Source of the DNA: Amycolatopsis sp. CA-128772
Lineage (GTDB): Bacteria > Actinomycetota > Actinomycetes > Mycobacteriales > Pseudonocardiaceae
Direction of reading: 5' to 3'
Assembly (NCBI RefSeq): GCF_002904295.1
Contig: NZ_PPHG01000025.1
Location: 248,001 to 312,000, forward strand
Length of the DNA stretch: 64,000 nt
The position numbers were made by a program, and so were the translations under genes. This document shows positions 41,558-49,662 of the stretch, piece by piece (position 1 is the first letter of the stretch; the number at the start of each line of letters is the position of its first letter). The notes under the pieces are model-generated. The model did no database searches and was not told where the DNA came from. It saw only the letters and a program-made list of their open reading frames with translations.

Positions 41558-44311
41558 CTAAAGCCCCGGACCCGCGCCGGCCAGGGCGGTGTCGCGCAGC
41601 TGGCGGCGTGAGCTGATGCCCAGCTTCGTGAAGATCTTCCGCAGGTGCCATTCGACCGTGCGGGGGCTCAGGAACAGCCGGGTGCCGATCTCGGGGTTCG
41701 AGTAGCCGTCCGCGGCGAGGCGGGCGATCTGGAACTCCTGGGAGGTGAGCTCGCCGGTCGGCTCCGCGGTGCGTTTCCGCGCCGTCTCCCCGGTGGCCTG
41801 CAGCTCGCGCCGGGCCCGGTCGGCGAACGCCGCCAGCCCCATCGCCGACAGCTGCTCGTGGGCGGTGTGCAGGTGGGTGCGGGCGTCCACGCGGCGGCCC
41901 TCGCGGCGCAGCCATTCGCCGTACAGCAGGTGGGTGCGGGCGAGGTCCACCCGCAGCGTCGTCCGTTCGAGGCACTCGATCGACTCGCGATAGCTGCGGT
42001 CGGCGCCGGTGCCGGCCAGCGCGCGCACGCGGGCGTCCAGTCCCCTGGCTTCCGCGGTGCCGGCCGCCTTCGCGCGCTCGGACGACCGGGTGGCCGCGGC
42101 CAGGAGCAGGTCCTCGTCGCCGGTTCGCGACGCCGCCTCGGCCAGCTCGGCGGTGGCCAGGCCCTGGAACCCCACCACGTCGTGGTCGAACACGCGGCGG
42201 GCGGCCGCCAGCGCGGCGTCGTGGCGGCCGAGGCCGTTGTAGAGCACCGCCCGGCCGTAGTCGGCGAGGCTCACCAGCCGGAGCTGGCCGCGCGCCGACG
42301 CCTGGCGCGCGGTGTCCTCGAACAGCTCCGCCGCCTGCGCCTCCCGGCCGCGGAACGCCTCCAGCAGCATCGCGGCGTAGCCGACCGGCGCGTTGCCGGT
42401 CAGGTCGGCGATCACGCGGTCTTCCTCGGCCGAAGCCGCCGCCGCGGTGAGCTCCCCCGCGAGCAGCTCGTTGACGGCGAGGAAGTTGAGCGCGAACTGC
42501 AGCTGCACGAGCGCACCGGCGTCGCGGGCGAGCTGGACCTGACGCGCGGCGAACGCCCGCGCCGCCGCGAAGTCCGCCGCTTCGGTGGCGATCATGCCGC
42601 CCGCCCGGTTGCCCAGCAGCCAGAGCGCCCGGCCGGTGTCCTCGGCCCCGACGTCCAGGTCGCGGACCGCCGCCAACGCCTTGGCCAGCAGCGGCGCCGC
42701 GGCCTGGTGGCCGCCGGTGAACCGGGTGACCAGGGCGTCCAGCACGAGGTCGACCGCACGAGGCGGCACGGGCGCCGGGGGCGCGGCCCGGGTGGCCTCG
42801 GCCGCCGCGACGAGGCCGGCGGCGTCCCCGCCGGCCCACAGCGCCGCCGCCAGCGCCTCCAAGTACGTTTCCCGCGCCCGGTTCGCGTCGAGCGGAGTCA
42901 GCCGCTCGGCCGCGCCCAGCAGGAGGCGGGCCGCGTCGCCGCCGCGCCGCCGGTCGAACGCGATCTGCCCGCGCAGCCGCTCGGCGTCGGCGGCGCGCCC
43001 GGCGTCCGGCGGTCCGGCGGCCACGGAGTCGAGCAGGCCGAGTGCCTCGTCGAGCGCGCCGGCGTCGCGTTTGAGCGCGGCCGCCGCGAGTTCGCGGTCC
43101 ACGCGCCGGGCCGGTCCGGGGGTCAGGAGTGCCGCCTGCTCGAAGAACGCGGCCGCCGCGACCAGGCCGCCGCGGGCCCGGGCCCGGTCCGCCGAGCGTT
43201 CCAGGTCGGCGGCGACGTCCTCGTCCGGGGAGACGGTCGCCTGCGCGCGGTGCCAGGCCCGGCGGTCGGGGTCGCGCTCCGGGTCGGTCACCGCCGCCAG
43301 CGCCCGGTGCACGTCCTGCCGGTCCCGGGGCGACGCCGACCGGTAGACCGCCGACCGCACCAGCGGGTGGCGGAACCGGATCCGGCGGCCGAACTCGATC
43401 AGCCCGGTCGCCTCGGCCGCGGTGGCGGGGTCGGCGCCGAGCCCGAGCTCGCCGGCCGCGCCCCAGAGCAGGGTGGCGTCGCCGAGGGGCTCGGCGGCGG
43501 CGATGAGCAGGAGCCGCCGGGTGTCGGCGGGCAGCGGTTCCAGCTGCTTGACGAAGCACTGTTCGATGCGCCCGGCCAGCGGCACGGTCCCCGACGGCCC
43601 GAAGCCGTCGGCCGCCGTCCACGCGCGGGGCAGTTCCAGCAGGGCCAGCGGGTTGCCGTGGGTTTCGGCGAGGAGCCGGTCGCGGACGCGGCCGTCCAGC
43701 GGCCCCTTGACCACCGAGGCCAGCAGCGCGTCCGCCTCGGCCTCGCCCAGGCCGCCGACCGGGAGCTCCGGCAGCCCGGCCAGGCCGGGTTCGTGGCCGC
43801 CGTCGCGCAGCGCGAAGACGACCGCGATCCGCTCGGCGAGGAGCCGGCGGGCGACGAAGGTGAGGACCACCTCGGACATCCGGTCGAGCCACTGCACGTC
43901 GTCGACCAGGCAGAGCAGCGGCTGCTCCTCGGCCACGTCGGCGAGGAGGGTCAGCACCGCCAGCCCGACCAGGAACCGGGTCGGCCGGGGCCCGGAACTC
44001 AGACCGAACGCCGTGCCGAGCGCGTCGCGCTGCGGTTCGGGGAGGCGGTCGAGCCGGTCGAGGAACGGCGCGCACAGCTGGTGCAGCCCGGCGTAGGCCA
44101 TCACCTGCTCGGATTCGACGCCGGCGGCGCGCGCGACGCGGAAGTCCCGCGCCTGCGCGTCCACGTACTCCAGGAGTGCGCTCTTGCCGATCCCGGCCTC
44201 GCCGCGCAGGACGAGCACCTGCCCCCGCTCCGACCGGGCGCCGGCCAGGAGGCGATCCAGGGTGGCGCGTTCGCTGTGCCGGCCGATCAGCGCCGGCTCA
44301 CGCCCCGGCAT
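41558..44311 (-). CDS. LAL-type LuxR regulator (second copy of this class)
   Basis: 917 residues. Walker A GEAGIGKS lies near residue 38 and Walker B is LLCLVDDVQWLD; a helical TPR-like middle and a C-terminal LuxR HTH follow (LTSQEFQIARLAADGYSNPE, then LFLSPRTVEWHLRKIFTKLG). GGGAGG five bases before ATG 44311 fixes the start; an in-frame GTG two codons earlier is worse placed. It resembles the regulator at 5.6-8.5 kb only at family level. The downstream flavin monooxygenase is the nearest candidate target. Confidence 0.9.
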   Translation of the reverse strand: MPGREPALIGRHSERATLDRLLAGARSERGQVLVLRGEAGIGKSALLEYVDAQARDFRVARAAGVESEQVMAYAGLHQLCAPFLDRLDRLPEPQRDALGTAFGLSSGPRPTRFLVGLAVLTLLADVAEEQPLLCLVDDVQWLDRMSEVVLTFVARRLLAERIAVVFALRDGGHEPGLAGLPELPVGGLGEAEADALLASVVKGPLDGRVRDRLLAETHGNPLALLELPRAWTAADGFGPSGTVPLAGRIEQCFVKQLEPLPADTRRLLLIAAAEPLGDATLLWGAAGELGLGADPATAAEATGLIEFGRRIRFRHPLVRSAVYRSASPRDRQDVHRALAAVTDPERDPDRRAWHRAQATVSPDEDVAADLERSADRARARGGLVAAAAFFEQAALLTPGPARRVDRELAAAALKRDAGALDEALGLLDSVAAGPPDAGRAADAERLRGQIAFDRRRGGDAARLLLGAAERLTPLDANRARETYLEALAAALWAGGDAAGLVAAAEATRAAPPAPVPPRAVDLVLDALVTRFTGGHQAAAPLLAKALAAVRDLDVGAEDTGRALWLLGNRAGGMIATEAADFAAARAFAARQVQLARDAGALVQLQFALNFLAVNELLAGELTAAAASAEEDRVIADLTGNAPVGYAAMLLEAFRGREAQAAELFEDTARQASARGQLRLVSLADYGRAVLYNGLGRHDAALAAARRVFDHDVVGFQGLATAELAEAASRTGDEDLLLAAATRSSERAKAAGTAEARGLDARVRALAGTGADRSYRESIECLERTTLRVDLARTHLLYGEWLRREGRRVDARTHLHTAHEQLSAMGLAAFADRARRELQATGETARKRTAEPTGELTSQEFQIARLAADGYSNPEIGTRLFLSPRTVEWHLRKIFTKLGISSRRQLRDTALAGAGPGL

Positions 44312-44387
44312 GCGCACCTCCCACGGCCGGCCGGCGACGGCGGGACGACCGTGCCGGGCGAGGCGAACGATAGCGCAGCGCCGGCCC

Positions 44388-44550
44388 GGCTCCGGTGGTC
44401 ACGCGTCGTCGCGGGCCTCCGCGTGGCGCGCCTCGATGGCCCGGCTCCGGTAGTCACGCGCCGTCGCCGGCCCCCGCATCGCGCGCCTCGATGGCCGGCT
44501 CCGGTGGTCACGCGCCGTCGCGGGCCCCCGCGTTGCGCGCCTCGATGGCA
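44388..44550. repeat. three tandem copies (54-55 bp) of the SRPBCC gene 3' end
   Basis: Copies start at GGCTCCGGT at 44388, 44443 and 44497. The third contains the last 14 codons and the TGA of the SRPBCC gene (peptide IEARNAGARDGA). The other two, downstream in the gene's direction, would encode IEARDAGAGDGA and IEARHAEARDDA, each with its own TGA at the same place. Copies differ at several positions, so this is older than the 82-bp repeat at 13.1 kb. Confidence 0.9.
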
Positions 44551-44969
44551 CGGGCGGTCTTCGCCAGTTCCGCGCCGAGGACCCGCCGGCCCAGCAGCCC
44601 GAGCAGGCCCCCGAGCAGCCGGCCCTTGAGGTTCTTGCCTTCCCGGACCACCACGGCGTCGACCTGGGTCGTCCCGTCCGCCAGCGGGGTGAAGGTGTAG
44701 GTGTGGCCGGAAGCGCCACCCCAGGTGTTCGAGTCGGTGGTCGTCATGACGACCCGGGCCGGATCGGACCAGTCGTAGCGCAGGCGTTCCCAGACGCCGC
44801 CGGACCCTTCGGTGACGTCGGCGTGCCCGGGTCCCTGCTCGTGCACACGCAGGTACTCGTTCGCGCTGCGCCCGAAGAGCTTCGCGCGCTCCGGGCCGAA
44901 GGCGGTCAGCCCGGCAAGGAACTGCCCCGGCGAGGCGGTGGTCAGCTGGCGCAGGTGGATCGTGGACAT
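44508..44969 (-). CDS. SRPBCC-family (polyketide cyclase/START-like) protein
   Basis: 153 residues with the strand pattern of the SRPBCC helix-grip fold (SGGVWERLRYDWSDPARVVM, HTYTFTPLADGTTQVDAVVV, then a long C-terminal helix). These proteins bind small hydrophobic ligands; no catalytic residues stand out. The ATG at 44969 is preceded by AGGAAAAG. It is followed downstream by degenerate copies of its own 3' end. It lies 31 bp after the VOC gene on the same strand, so the two are probably cotranscribed. Confidence 0.75.
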   Translation of the reverse strand: MSTIHLRQLTTASPGQFLAGLTAFGPERAKLFGRSANEYLRVHEQGPGHADVTEGSGGVWERLRYDWSDPARVVMTTTDSNTWGGASGHTYTFTPLADGTTQVDAVVVREGKNLKGRLLGGLLGLLGRRVLGAELAKTARAIEARNAGARDGA

Positions 44970-45000
44970 CTTTGCTCTTTTCCTGGTGCTGCGGGGTGGT

Positions 45001-45573
45001 TCAGGCGTCCTGGTGCTCGGTCATGTACCGGGCGTACCAGGCCGGCCATCCTTCGTCGTACTGCCCGGTTTCCTTCTCGTGCTCGCCGTGCGCGGCCGCG
45101 GCCCGCTTCAGGGCCTGCTCCAGCTCGTCGGCGGAGCCGTAGCCCACACCGGAGACGCGGCCGGGGAACCGGGTGGTGATTTCCTGCAACAGCCAGGTGT
45201 TGCCGTCGGGGTCGCTGAAGGAGGCGAACGACCCGTAGGTGCCGTGGTCGGGGTGCACGCCGGGGGCGAAGGCCCCGGTCTCGTCCCGGTGGAACACTTC
45301 GCTGACGGCGACGCCGTGCCCGGCCAGTTCGGCCCGGGCGGCCTCGATGTCGGCCACCACCAGGTAGCTTCCGCGCACCGATCCGGGGGCGGCATCGGTG
45401 ATCCCGGTGCCGAAGTGGACCGACGCCGGCGACCCCGGCGGGGTCAGCTGGACCACGCGGGAACTGCCGAAGACGATGTCGGCGTCTTCGCGCCAGCCGA
45501 GTGTCTTGTAGAAGTGCTTGGTGCGGTCGACGTCGGTGACGGGCAGGACCACGACTTCGAGTTTCATGTCCAT
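45001..45573 (-). CDS. VOC-superfamily (glyoxalase/bleomycin resistance-like) protein
   Basis: 190 residues. One vicinal-oxygen-chelate domain is seen: LEVVVLPVTDVDRTKHFYKT, VVQLTPPGSPASVHFGTG, and FASFSDPDGNTWLLQEI at the end of the fold. The C-terminal extension of about 50 residues is rich in charged residues and aromatic WPAWYARYM. Members include dioxygenases and resistance proteins; the reaction here is unknown. GAGGAG precedes ATG 45573. Confidence 0.82.
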   Translation of the reverse strand: MDMKLEVVVLPVTDVDRTKHFYKTLGWREDADIVFGSSRVVQLTPPGSPASVHFGTGITDAAPGSVRGSYLVVADIEAARAELAGHGVAVSEVFHRDETGAFAPGVHPDHGTYGSFASFSDPDGNTWLLQEITTRFPGRVSGVGYGSADELEQALKRAAAAHGEHEKETGQYDEGWPAWYARYMTEHQDA

Positions 45574-45698
45574 GATCGGCAACTCCTCGGTGTCCGGCGG
45601 CGGGGTTCGCCGCCCGACACCCAGAGTGGGCCCCCGGGGGTTCCGTTCGCCCCAGGGAGACACCCTGGTCGCTCCCGGGCCCGTGCCCTGGCGCCCGG

Positions 45699-46367
45699 TC
45701 AGCCGCCCCGCGCCATCGCCCCCGTGATCAGCAGGGCCAGCCCGTGTTCCAGGGCCGGCGCCAGGTCCAGGTGGAGCGCGGCCAGCGCCGGGTCCGCCTC
45801 GTACGCCGCGCGGGCGCTGGGTGACGGGCGGCAGTGGGTCCACAGCCCACCGGTCAGGATCATGGCCAGCAGGCACACGGACTTCGCTTCGCCGCCGGCT
45901 TCGGGCACGGACCGGCGGAGCAGCTCGGCCATCGTGTCCAGGCCGCCGAGGGCCGACCGCTTGAACCGCACGACGACGTCGGTGGAGACGTTGCGCTCCA
46001 GGACGGCCGCCTGCGCGCCGATCAGGTCGCACAGCACCGTGCGGCGGGCCAGCGACCGGGCCACCACGGCCGCGAACGCCTCGGCCCGCTCCCGCGCCGT
46101 GCCGCCGGGGCCGACGCCCGCGGCCAGTTCGTCGCCCACTTCGGCGAGCCAGTCCCGCAGCGCGCGGTCCAGCAGTTCGAGCAGCACGGCTTCGCGGGAT
46201 TCGAAGTAGCGCAGGACATTCGACTTGGCCAGGCCGACGCGGCGGCTGAGCTCGTTGAGGCTGACCTCGGCCACCGGCATCTCGTCGAGCATCTTCAGCG
46301 CCGTGTCGAGGATCGTGCGGCGCCGCTCCTCCCGCTGCTCCGCGCTGCGCGCCCGCTGGAACGTCAT
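45699..46367 (-). CDS. TetR-family repressor, probably of the divergent SDR gene
   Basis: 222 residues: N-terminal HTH (RRTILDTALKMLDEMPVAEV, SLNELSRRVGLAKSNVLRYF) followed by a helical ligand-binding domain. The ATG at 46367 gives the family-typical 15-residue lead-in. It is divergent from the SDR gene with 130 bp between them, containing three copies of one palindrome arranged around a consensus promoter. The ligand is unknown. Confidence 0.88.
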   Translation of the reverse strand: MTFQRARSAEQREERRRTILDTALKMLDEMPVAEVSLNELSRRVGLAKSNVLRYFESREAVLLELLDRALRDWLAEVGDELAAGVGPGGTARERAEAFAAVVARSLARRTVLCDLIGAQAAVLERNVSTDVVVRFKRSALGGLDTMAELLRRSVPEAGGEAKSVCLLAMILTGGLWTHCRPSPSARAAYEADPALAALHLDLAPALEHGLALLITGAMARGG

Positions 46368-46400
46368 GAGACCAGCGTAACGCCCGTCCGCCGAAATTGA

Positions 46401-46468
46401 AGACCGGCAGTCTCTTGACAACAGACCGACGGTTCCTTAGCGTCGAGGTCATAACAGACCGGCGGTCC
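46401..46468 (+). promoter_or_regulatory. consensus promoter embedded in three TetR-type palindromes
   Basis: Sites AGACCGGCAGTCT (46401-46413), AGACCGACGGTTC (46423-46435) and AGACCGGCGGTCC (46456-46468) share AGACCGnCGGTCT. They start 22 and 33 bp apart, multiples of 11, so all face the same side of the helix. TTGACA (46415-46420) and TAGCGT (46438-46443) with a 17-bp spacer form the promoter of the SDR gene; site 2 lies in the spacer. Confidence 0.75.
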
Positions 46469-46497
46469 GAAAGGGCCGTGGACCCAGGAGGACAGCC

Positions 46498-47406
46498 ATG
46501 AGCGACAACTGGACCGAGCGCGACGTCCCGAGCCAGCACGGCCGCGTGGCCGTGATCACCGGCGCCAACACCGGCCTCGGGTTCGACACGGCGAAGGTGC
46601 TGGCCGAGCGCGGCGCGACGGTGGTGCTCGCCGTCCGCGACGTCGCCAAGGGCAAGCAGGCCGCCGCCCGGCTCGGCGCGAACGCCGACGTCACGGTGCA
46701 GGAGCTGGACCTGTCGTCGCTGGAGTCCGTCCGGTCCGCCGCGGCGGACCTGCACGCGACGCTGCCGAAGATCGATCTGCTGATCAACAACGCGGGCGTG
46801 ATGTACCCGCCGCGCCAGAGCACCCGCGACGGCTTCGAGCTGCAGTTCGGCACGAACCACCTCGGGCACTTCGCGTTCACCGGCCTGCTGCTGGACCTGC
46901 TGCTGCCGGTCGAGGGCTCCCGGGTGGTGACGGTCGCCAGCATCGCCCACCGCATCCGCGCGGCCATCCACTTCGACGACCTGCAGTGGGAGAACTCCTA
47001 CGACCGCGTCGCGGCGTACGGGCAGGCCAAGCTGGCCAACCTGATGTTCGCCTACGAGCTGCAGCGCCGGCTCGCCCCGCACGGCACGACGACGTCGATC
47101 GCGGCCCACCCCGGCGTGGCCCGCACGGAACTGATGCGCAACTCGCCGGCGGTGCTGCGCGCGCTCTTCCCGGTGGTGGCCCCGCTGTTCACCCAGAGCT
47201 CGGAGCGCGGCGCCCTCCCGACCCTGCGCGCGGCCACGGATCCCGCCGCGCTCGGCGGCCAGTACGACGGCCCGGCGGGCCCGGGCGGCTACCGCGGCCG
47301 CCCGCGGGTCGTCACGTCCACGCCGCAGTCCTACGACGTCTCGATCCAGCGGCGGCTCTGGGCGGTCTCGGAGGAGCTTACGGCCGTGAAGTACCCGGTC
47401 GGCTGA
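46498..47406 (+). CDS. short-chain dehydrogenase (retinol dehydrogenase-like)
   Basis: 302 residues of an SDR: VITGANTGLGFDTAKVLAER cofactor motif, NNAGVMYPP, catalytic Ser in TVASIAHR and Y-x3-K in AAYGQAKLAN. The length and the ERGATVVLAVRDVAKGKQAA segment, with an arginine after beta-2, suggest an NADP-dependent enzyme of the WW-domain/retinol dehydrogenase-like group. The substrate is unknown. CAGGAGGACAGCC precedes the ATG. It is probably induced when the divergent TetR protein releases its operators. Confidence 0.87.
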   Translation: MSDNWTERDVPSQHGRVAVITGANTGLGFDTAKVLAERGATVVLAVRDVAKGKQAAARLGANADVTVQELDLSSLESVRSAAADLHATLPKIDLLINNAGVMYPPRQSTRDGFELQFGTNHLGHFAFTGLLLDLLLPVEGSRVVTVASIAHRIRAAIHFDDLQWENSYDRVAAYGQAKLANLMFAYELQRRLAPHGTTTSIAAHPGVARTELMRNSPAVLRALFPVVAPLFTQSSERGALPTLRAATDPAALGGQYDGPAGPGGYRGRPRVVTSTPQSYDVSIQRRLWAVSEELTAVKYPVG

Positions 47407-47494
47407 GCGCGCCCCCGCCTGTTCACCTCGGGTTCACCTTCCGGCCGTCTCCCGGGGCATGTTGTCCGTACCACGGCCGACCGGAAGGTGAGCG

Positions 47495-47701
47495 ATGAGC
47501 ACGCTGGACACGATGACCTCCCTCGACACCCACCTCGCCCAGCTCGAAGACCGCCTGGGCCAGGACTACACGAACCTCACCCGCACCCGCATCCACGCGA
47601 TGGTCGACCGCGAACGCGCCCGGTTCGCCGGCGCCCGCATCCACGCGTTCGTCCCGATCCTGGTCGAGCGGGCGATCCGGGCGGCGCTGTCCCCCCGCTG
47701 A
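47495..47701 (+). CDS. small three-helix bundle (dimerisation-domain) protein
   Basis: 68 residues, all helical: LDTHLAQLEDRLGQDYTNLT, RTRIHAMVDRERARFAGARI, HAFVPILVERAIRAALSPR. This matches the short actinobacterial family annotated as three-helix bundle dimerisation domain proteins, often found singly and of unknown role. An AAGGTGAGCG ribosome-binding site precedes the ATG. Its stop is two bases from that of the convergent epimerase gene. Confidence 0.75.
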   Translation: MSTLDTMTSLDTHLAQLEDRLGQDYTNLTRTRIHAMVDRERARFAGARIHAFVPILVERAIRAALSPR

Positions 47702-47703
47702 CC

Positions 47704-48483
47704 TCACCCGGTTCCCATGGGCCGGCCGAGGGCCGTGCTGGTGAACAGCCGCCCGCCGAGGTGGGCCGAGACGGTGGTGTCGGGCGGGACCTCCGCCGCG
47801 AACCGCTCGGCGTCGTCGGCCGGGTGGTACCCCAGCTCACGGCCCTCCCGCAGGGAGCAGTGACCACGGCGGTTGGCCGACACGCCCCAGACGATCCGGA
47901 ACCCGGGGTTCGCGGCGCTCAGGCACGCCGCGAACAGCCGGCCGGCGTCGCCCGGGGACAGCCACACGCTCAGGGCGTGCCGGTCGACCGGCCGGGCGAA
48001 GCACGAGCCGATCCGCACGCAGATGACGTCGAGCCCGAACCGGGAGTGGTAGAGGCTGCCGAGGGCCTCGACCGCCGCTTTGCTGACCCCGTAGAAGGTG
48101 TCCGGGCACGGCGGGCAGTCCGCGGGCACGGGCTGCCCGGCCGGCCGGAACCCGACGACGTGCACGGTCGAGGCCAGCACGACCCGCGCCACCCCGGCGG
48201 CGAGGGCGGCTTCCAGGACGGTGCGCGTGCCGCCGACGTTGACCGCCATGAGCCGGTCCCAGCTGTCCTCGACGGGGATGGCCGCCAGGTGGATCACCGC
48301 ATCGGCACCCCGGCACGCACCGGCCATCGCGCCGGCGTCGGTCACCGAGCCGGTCACCCATTCGCCGGGGAGGTCGCGGGCCGGCGCGAGGTCCAGCAGC
48401 CGCAGGTCCCACCCGGGCCGCAGCCGGGGAACCACGATGCGCCCCACCCGGCCGGCCGCGCCGGTGATCAGCACCCGTTTCAC
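47704..48483 (-). CDS. NAD-dependent epimerase/dehydratase family protein (uronate dehydrogenase-like)
   Basis: 259 residues of an extended SDR: VKRVLITGAAGRVGRIVVPR, aspartate in DLRLLDLAPA (NAD preference), VIHLAAIPVEDSWDRLMAVN, and YGVSKAAVEALG with Y-x3-K. The order and length resemble uronate dehydrogenases and related sugar-acid enzymes. GTG 48483 is chosen because GGGGAGG lies seven bases upstream. The upstream gene on this strand, ending at 48517, is broken. Confidence 0.83.
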   Translation of the reverse strand: MKRVLITGAAGRVGRIVVPRLRPGWDLRLLDLAPARDLPGEWVTGSVTDAGAMAGACRGADAVIHLAAIPVEDSWDRLMAVNVGGTRTVLEAALAAGVARVVLASTVHVVGFRPAGQPVPADCPPCPDTFYGVSKAAVEALGSLYHSRFGLDVICVRIGSCFARPVDRHALSVWLSPGDAGRLFAACLSAANPGFRIVWGVSANRRGHCSLREGRELGYHPADDAERFAAEVPPDTTVSAHLGGRLFTSTALGRPMGTG

Positions 48484-48516
48484 CGGAACCTCCCCGGATC
48501 CCGCCGGCATCGCCGG

Positions 48517-49108
48517 TCACGGCAGCAGCTCGGGGCAGATCTCCTTCGTCCGGGCCAGCAGCTCGTCCCCGCACCGTACGGTCCAAGGTCGCCGTTGGCC
48601 GCCGATCGCGCAAGAGCTGGAGCTGGTTCAGGAAGAGAACGCGGAACATCCGCCGCGTATCGCTGTCATAGGGCGCAAAGCCGTGCTCGAGGCACCGGAA
48701 CATGTCCTCGTGCTTCGCCACCGCCTTGGCCGTGGTTTCGCCGAGCACCGTCTCGACCCGCCGCCTGCCGCGCTCGTCCAAGCGGTCCCACACGGCCGGC
48801 CCGGTGATGAACGCCAGCACCTCGCCGGCGATGTGGTCGTAGTGGCCCGCGAGCGCCTCGATCGACTGCTCGTAGGGCCGGTGCGGCTCCATCAGGGGCG
48901 CGGGGGTGTGCAGCCCGGATGGCAGTTCGGCGGTCAGCCGGAAGAACCCGGACTTCGCGTCGAAGAGGCTCAACGCCAGCCCGGACCCGGTGGCGGTCAG
49001 GGCGAGCAGGACACCACCGGTCAGCTGGTCGAGCGCGGTCACCACCTTGTTCGATGCGCCGCCGGCCAGCACCCGCACGGCGTCCGCGTGGCTCAAGGCC
49101 TTCGCCAT
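48517..49108 (-). pseudogene. frameshifted gene with N-terminus like a NACHT helical domain
   Basis: From ATG 49108 the protein begins MAKALSHADAVRVLAGGASN, continuing LDQLTGGVLLALTATGSGLA and LSLFDAKSGFFRLTAELPSG, which strongly resembles the N-terminal helical domain (NNH7-like) of actinobacterial NACHT proteins. No NTPase follows: after about residue 70 the chain changes to another helical sequence. Near 48601-48615 the frame breaks; the neighbouring frame continues AIGGQRRPWTVRCGDELLAR, TKEICPELLP and stops at 48517. The 592-bp span is not a multiple of three. It is probably a remnant; the family comparison is from memory. Confidence 0.55.
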
Positions 49109-49183
49109 CGCCGCACCGCCACCAGGTCGTCGGACGGAGCCGGAGCGGCGTTGCGCACCACGGCCCGGATCCGGCCGCCGGGC

Positions 49184-49564
49184 TCACTCCCGGGCGGTGG
49201 CGTTCGCGCGGTCGATCGCCGGCATGTTCTCCTCCGCCCAGCTGCGCAGGGCCGCGAGCGGGACCTCCAGCGAGTGGCCCAGGGCCGTGAGGCGGTAGTG
49301 CACCCTCGGGGGAACCGTCGGTTCCACGCGGCGCTCGACCAGGCCGTCGCGGGTCAGGCTCCGGAGGGTCACCGACAACATTTTCTGCGAGACGCCCGGC
49401 ATGCGGCGCTGCAGCTCGGCGAACCGGACCTCGTCCGGGGCGGCCTCGGCCAGGACCTTGACCGCCATCGACGTCCACTTCGTGCCGATGCGGTCCAGCA
49501 GGCTGCGGGTCGGGCAGGCCGGGTCGAAGAGGTCGCCGCGCGTGCCCTTGCGGGAGGGGGTCAC
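49184..49564 (-). CDS. HxlR-family transcriptional regulator
   Basis: 126 residues of an HxlR winged helix: RSLLDRIGTKWTSMAVKVLA, FAELQRRMPGVSQKMLSVTL, RSLTRDGLVERRVEPTVPPR and VHYRLTALGHSL. The conserved cysteine of redox-sensing members is present near the start (FDPACPTRSL). The GTG start is at 49564. It is divergent from the alpha/beta hydrolase gene, with three GGTAACC elements between. Confidence 0.88.
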   Translation of the reverse strand: MTPSRKGTRGDLFDPACPTRSLLDRIGTKWTSMAVKVLAEAAPDEVRFAELQRRMPGVSQKMLSVTLRSLTRDGLVERRVEPTVPPRVHYRLTALGHSLEVPLAALRSWAEENMPAIDRANATARE

Positions 49565-49613
49565 CTGGAGCTCACCACCTGTCCGGGAAGTGCCGTCTTG
49601 GCCGGGCCGGGCC

Positions 49614-49648
49614 GGTTACCTAGCCTCATCCGGTAACCAATGGTAACC
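49614..49648. promoter_or_regulatory. GGTAACC repeat cluster, likely HxlR operator
   Basis: GGTTACC (49614-49620), GGTAACC (49632-49638) and GGTAACC (49642-49648). The first two form a perfect inverted repeat and the last two a direct repeat 10 bp apart. They fill the gap between the divergent HxlR and hydrolase genes, just before the hydrolase ribosome-binding site (CGAGGAG). Confidence 0.6.
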
Positions 49649-49662
49649 ACCGAGGAGACGGC

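Noticed and set aside
44399..44719. Alternative 106-residue reverse gene across the triplicated region
   Set aside because: It is the out-of-frame reading of the SRPBCC gene extended through its duplicated 3' ends; no start signal.
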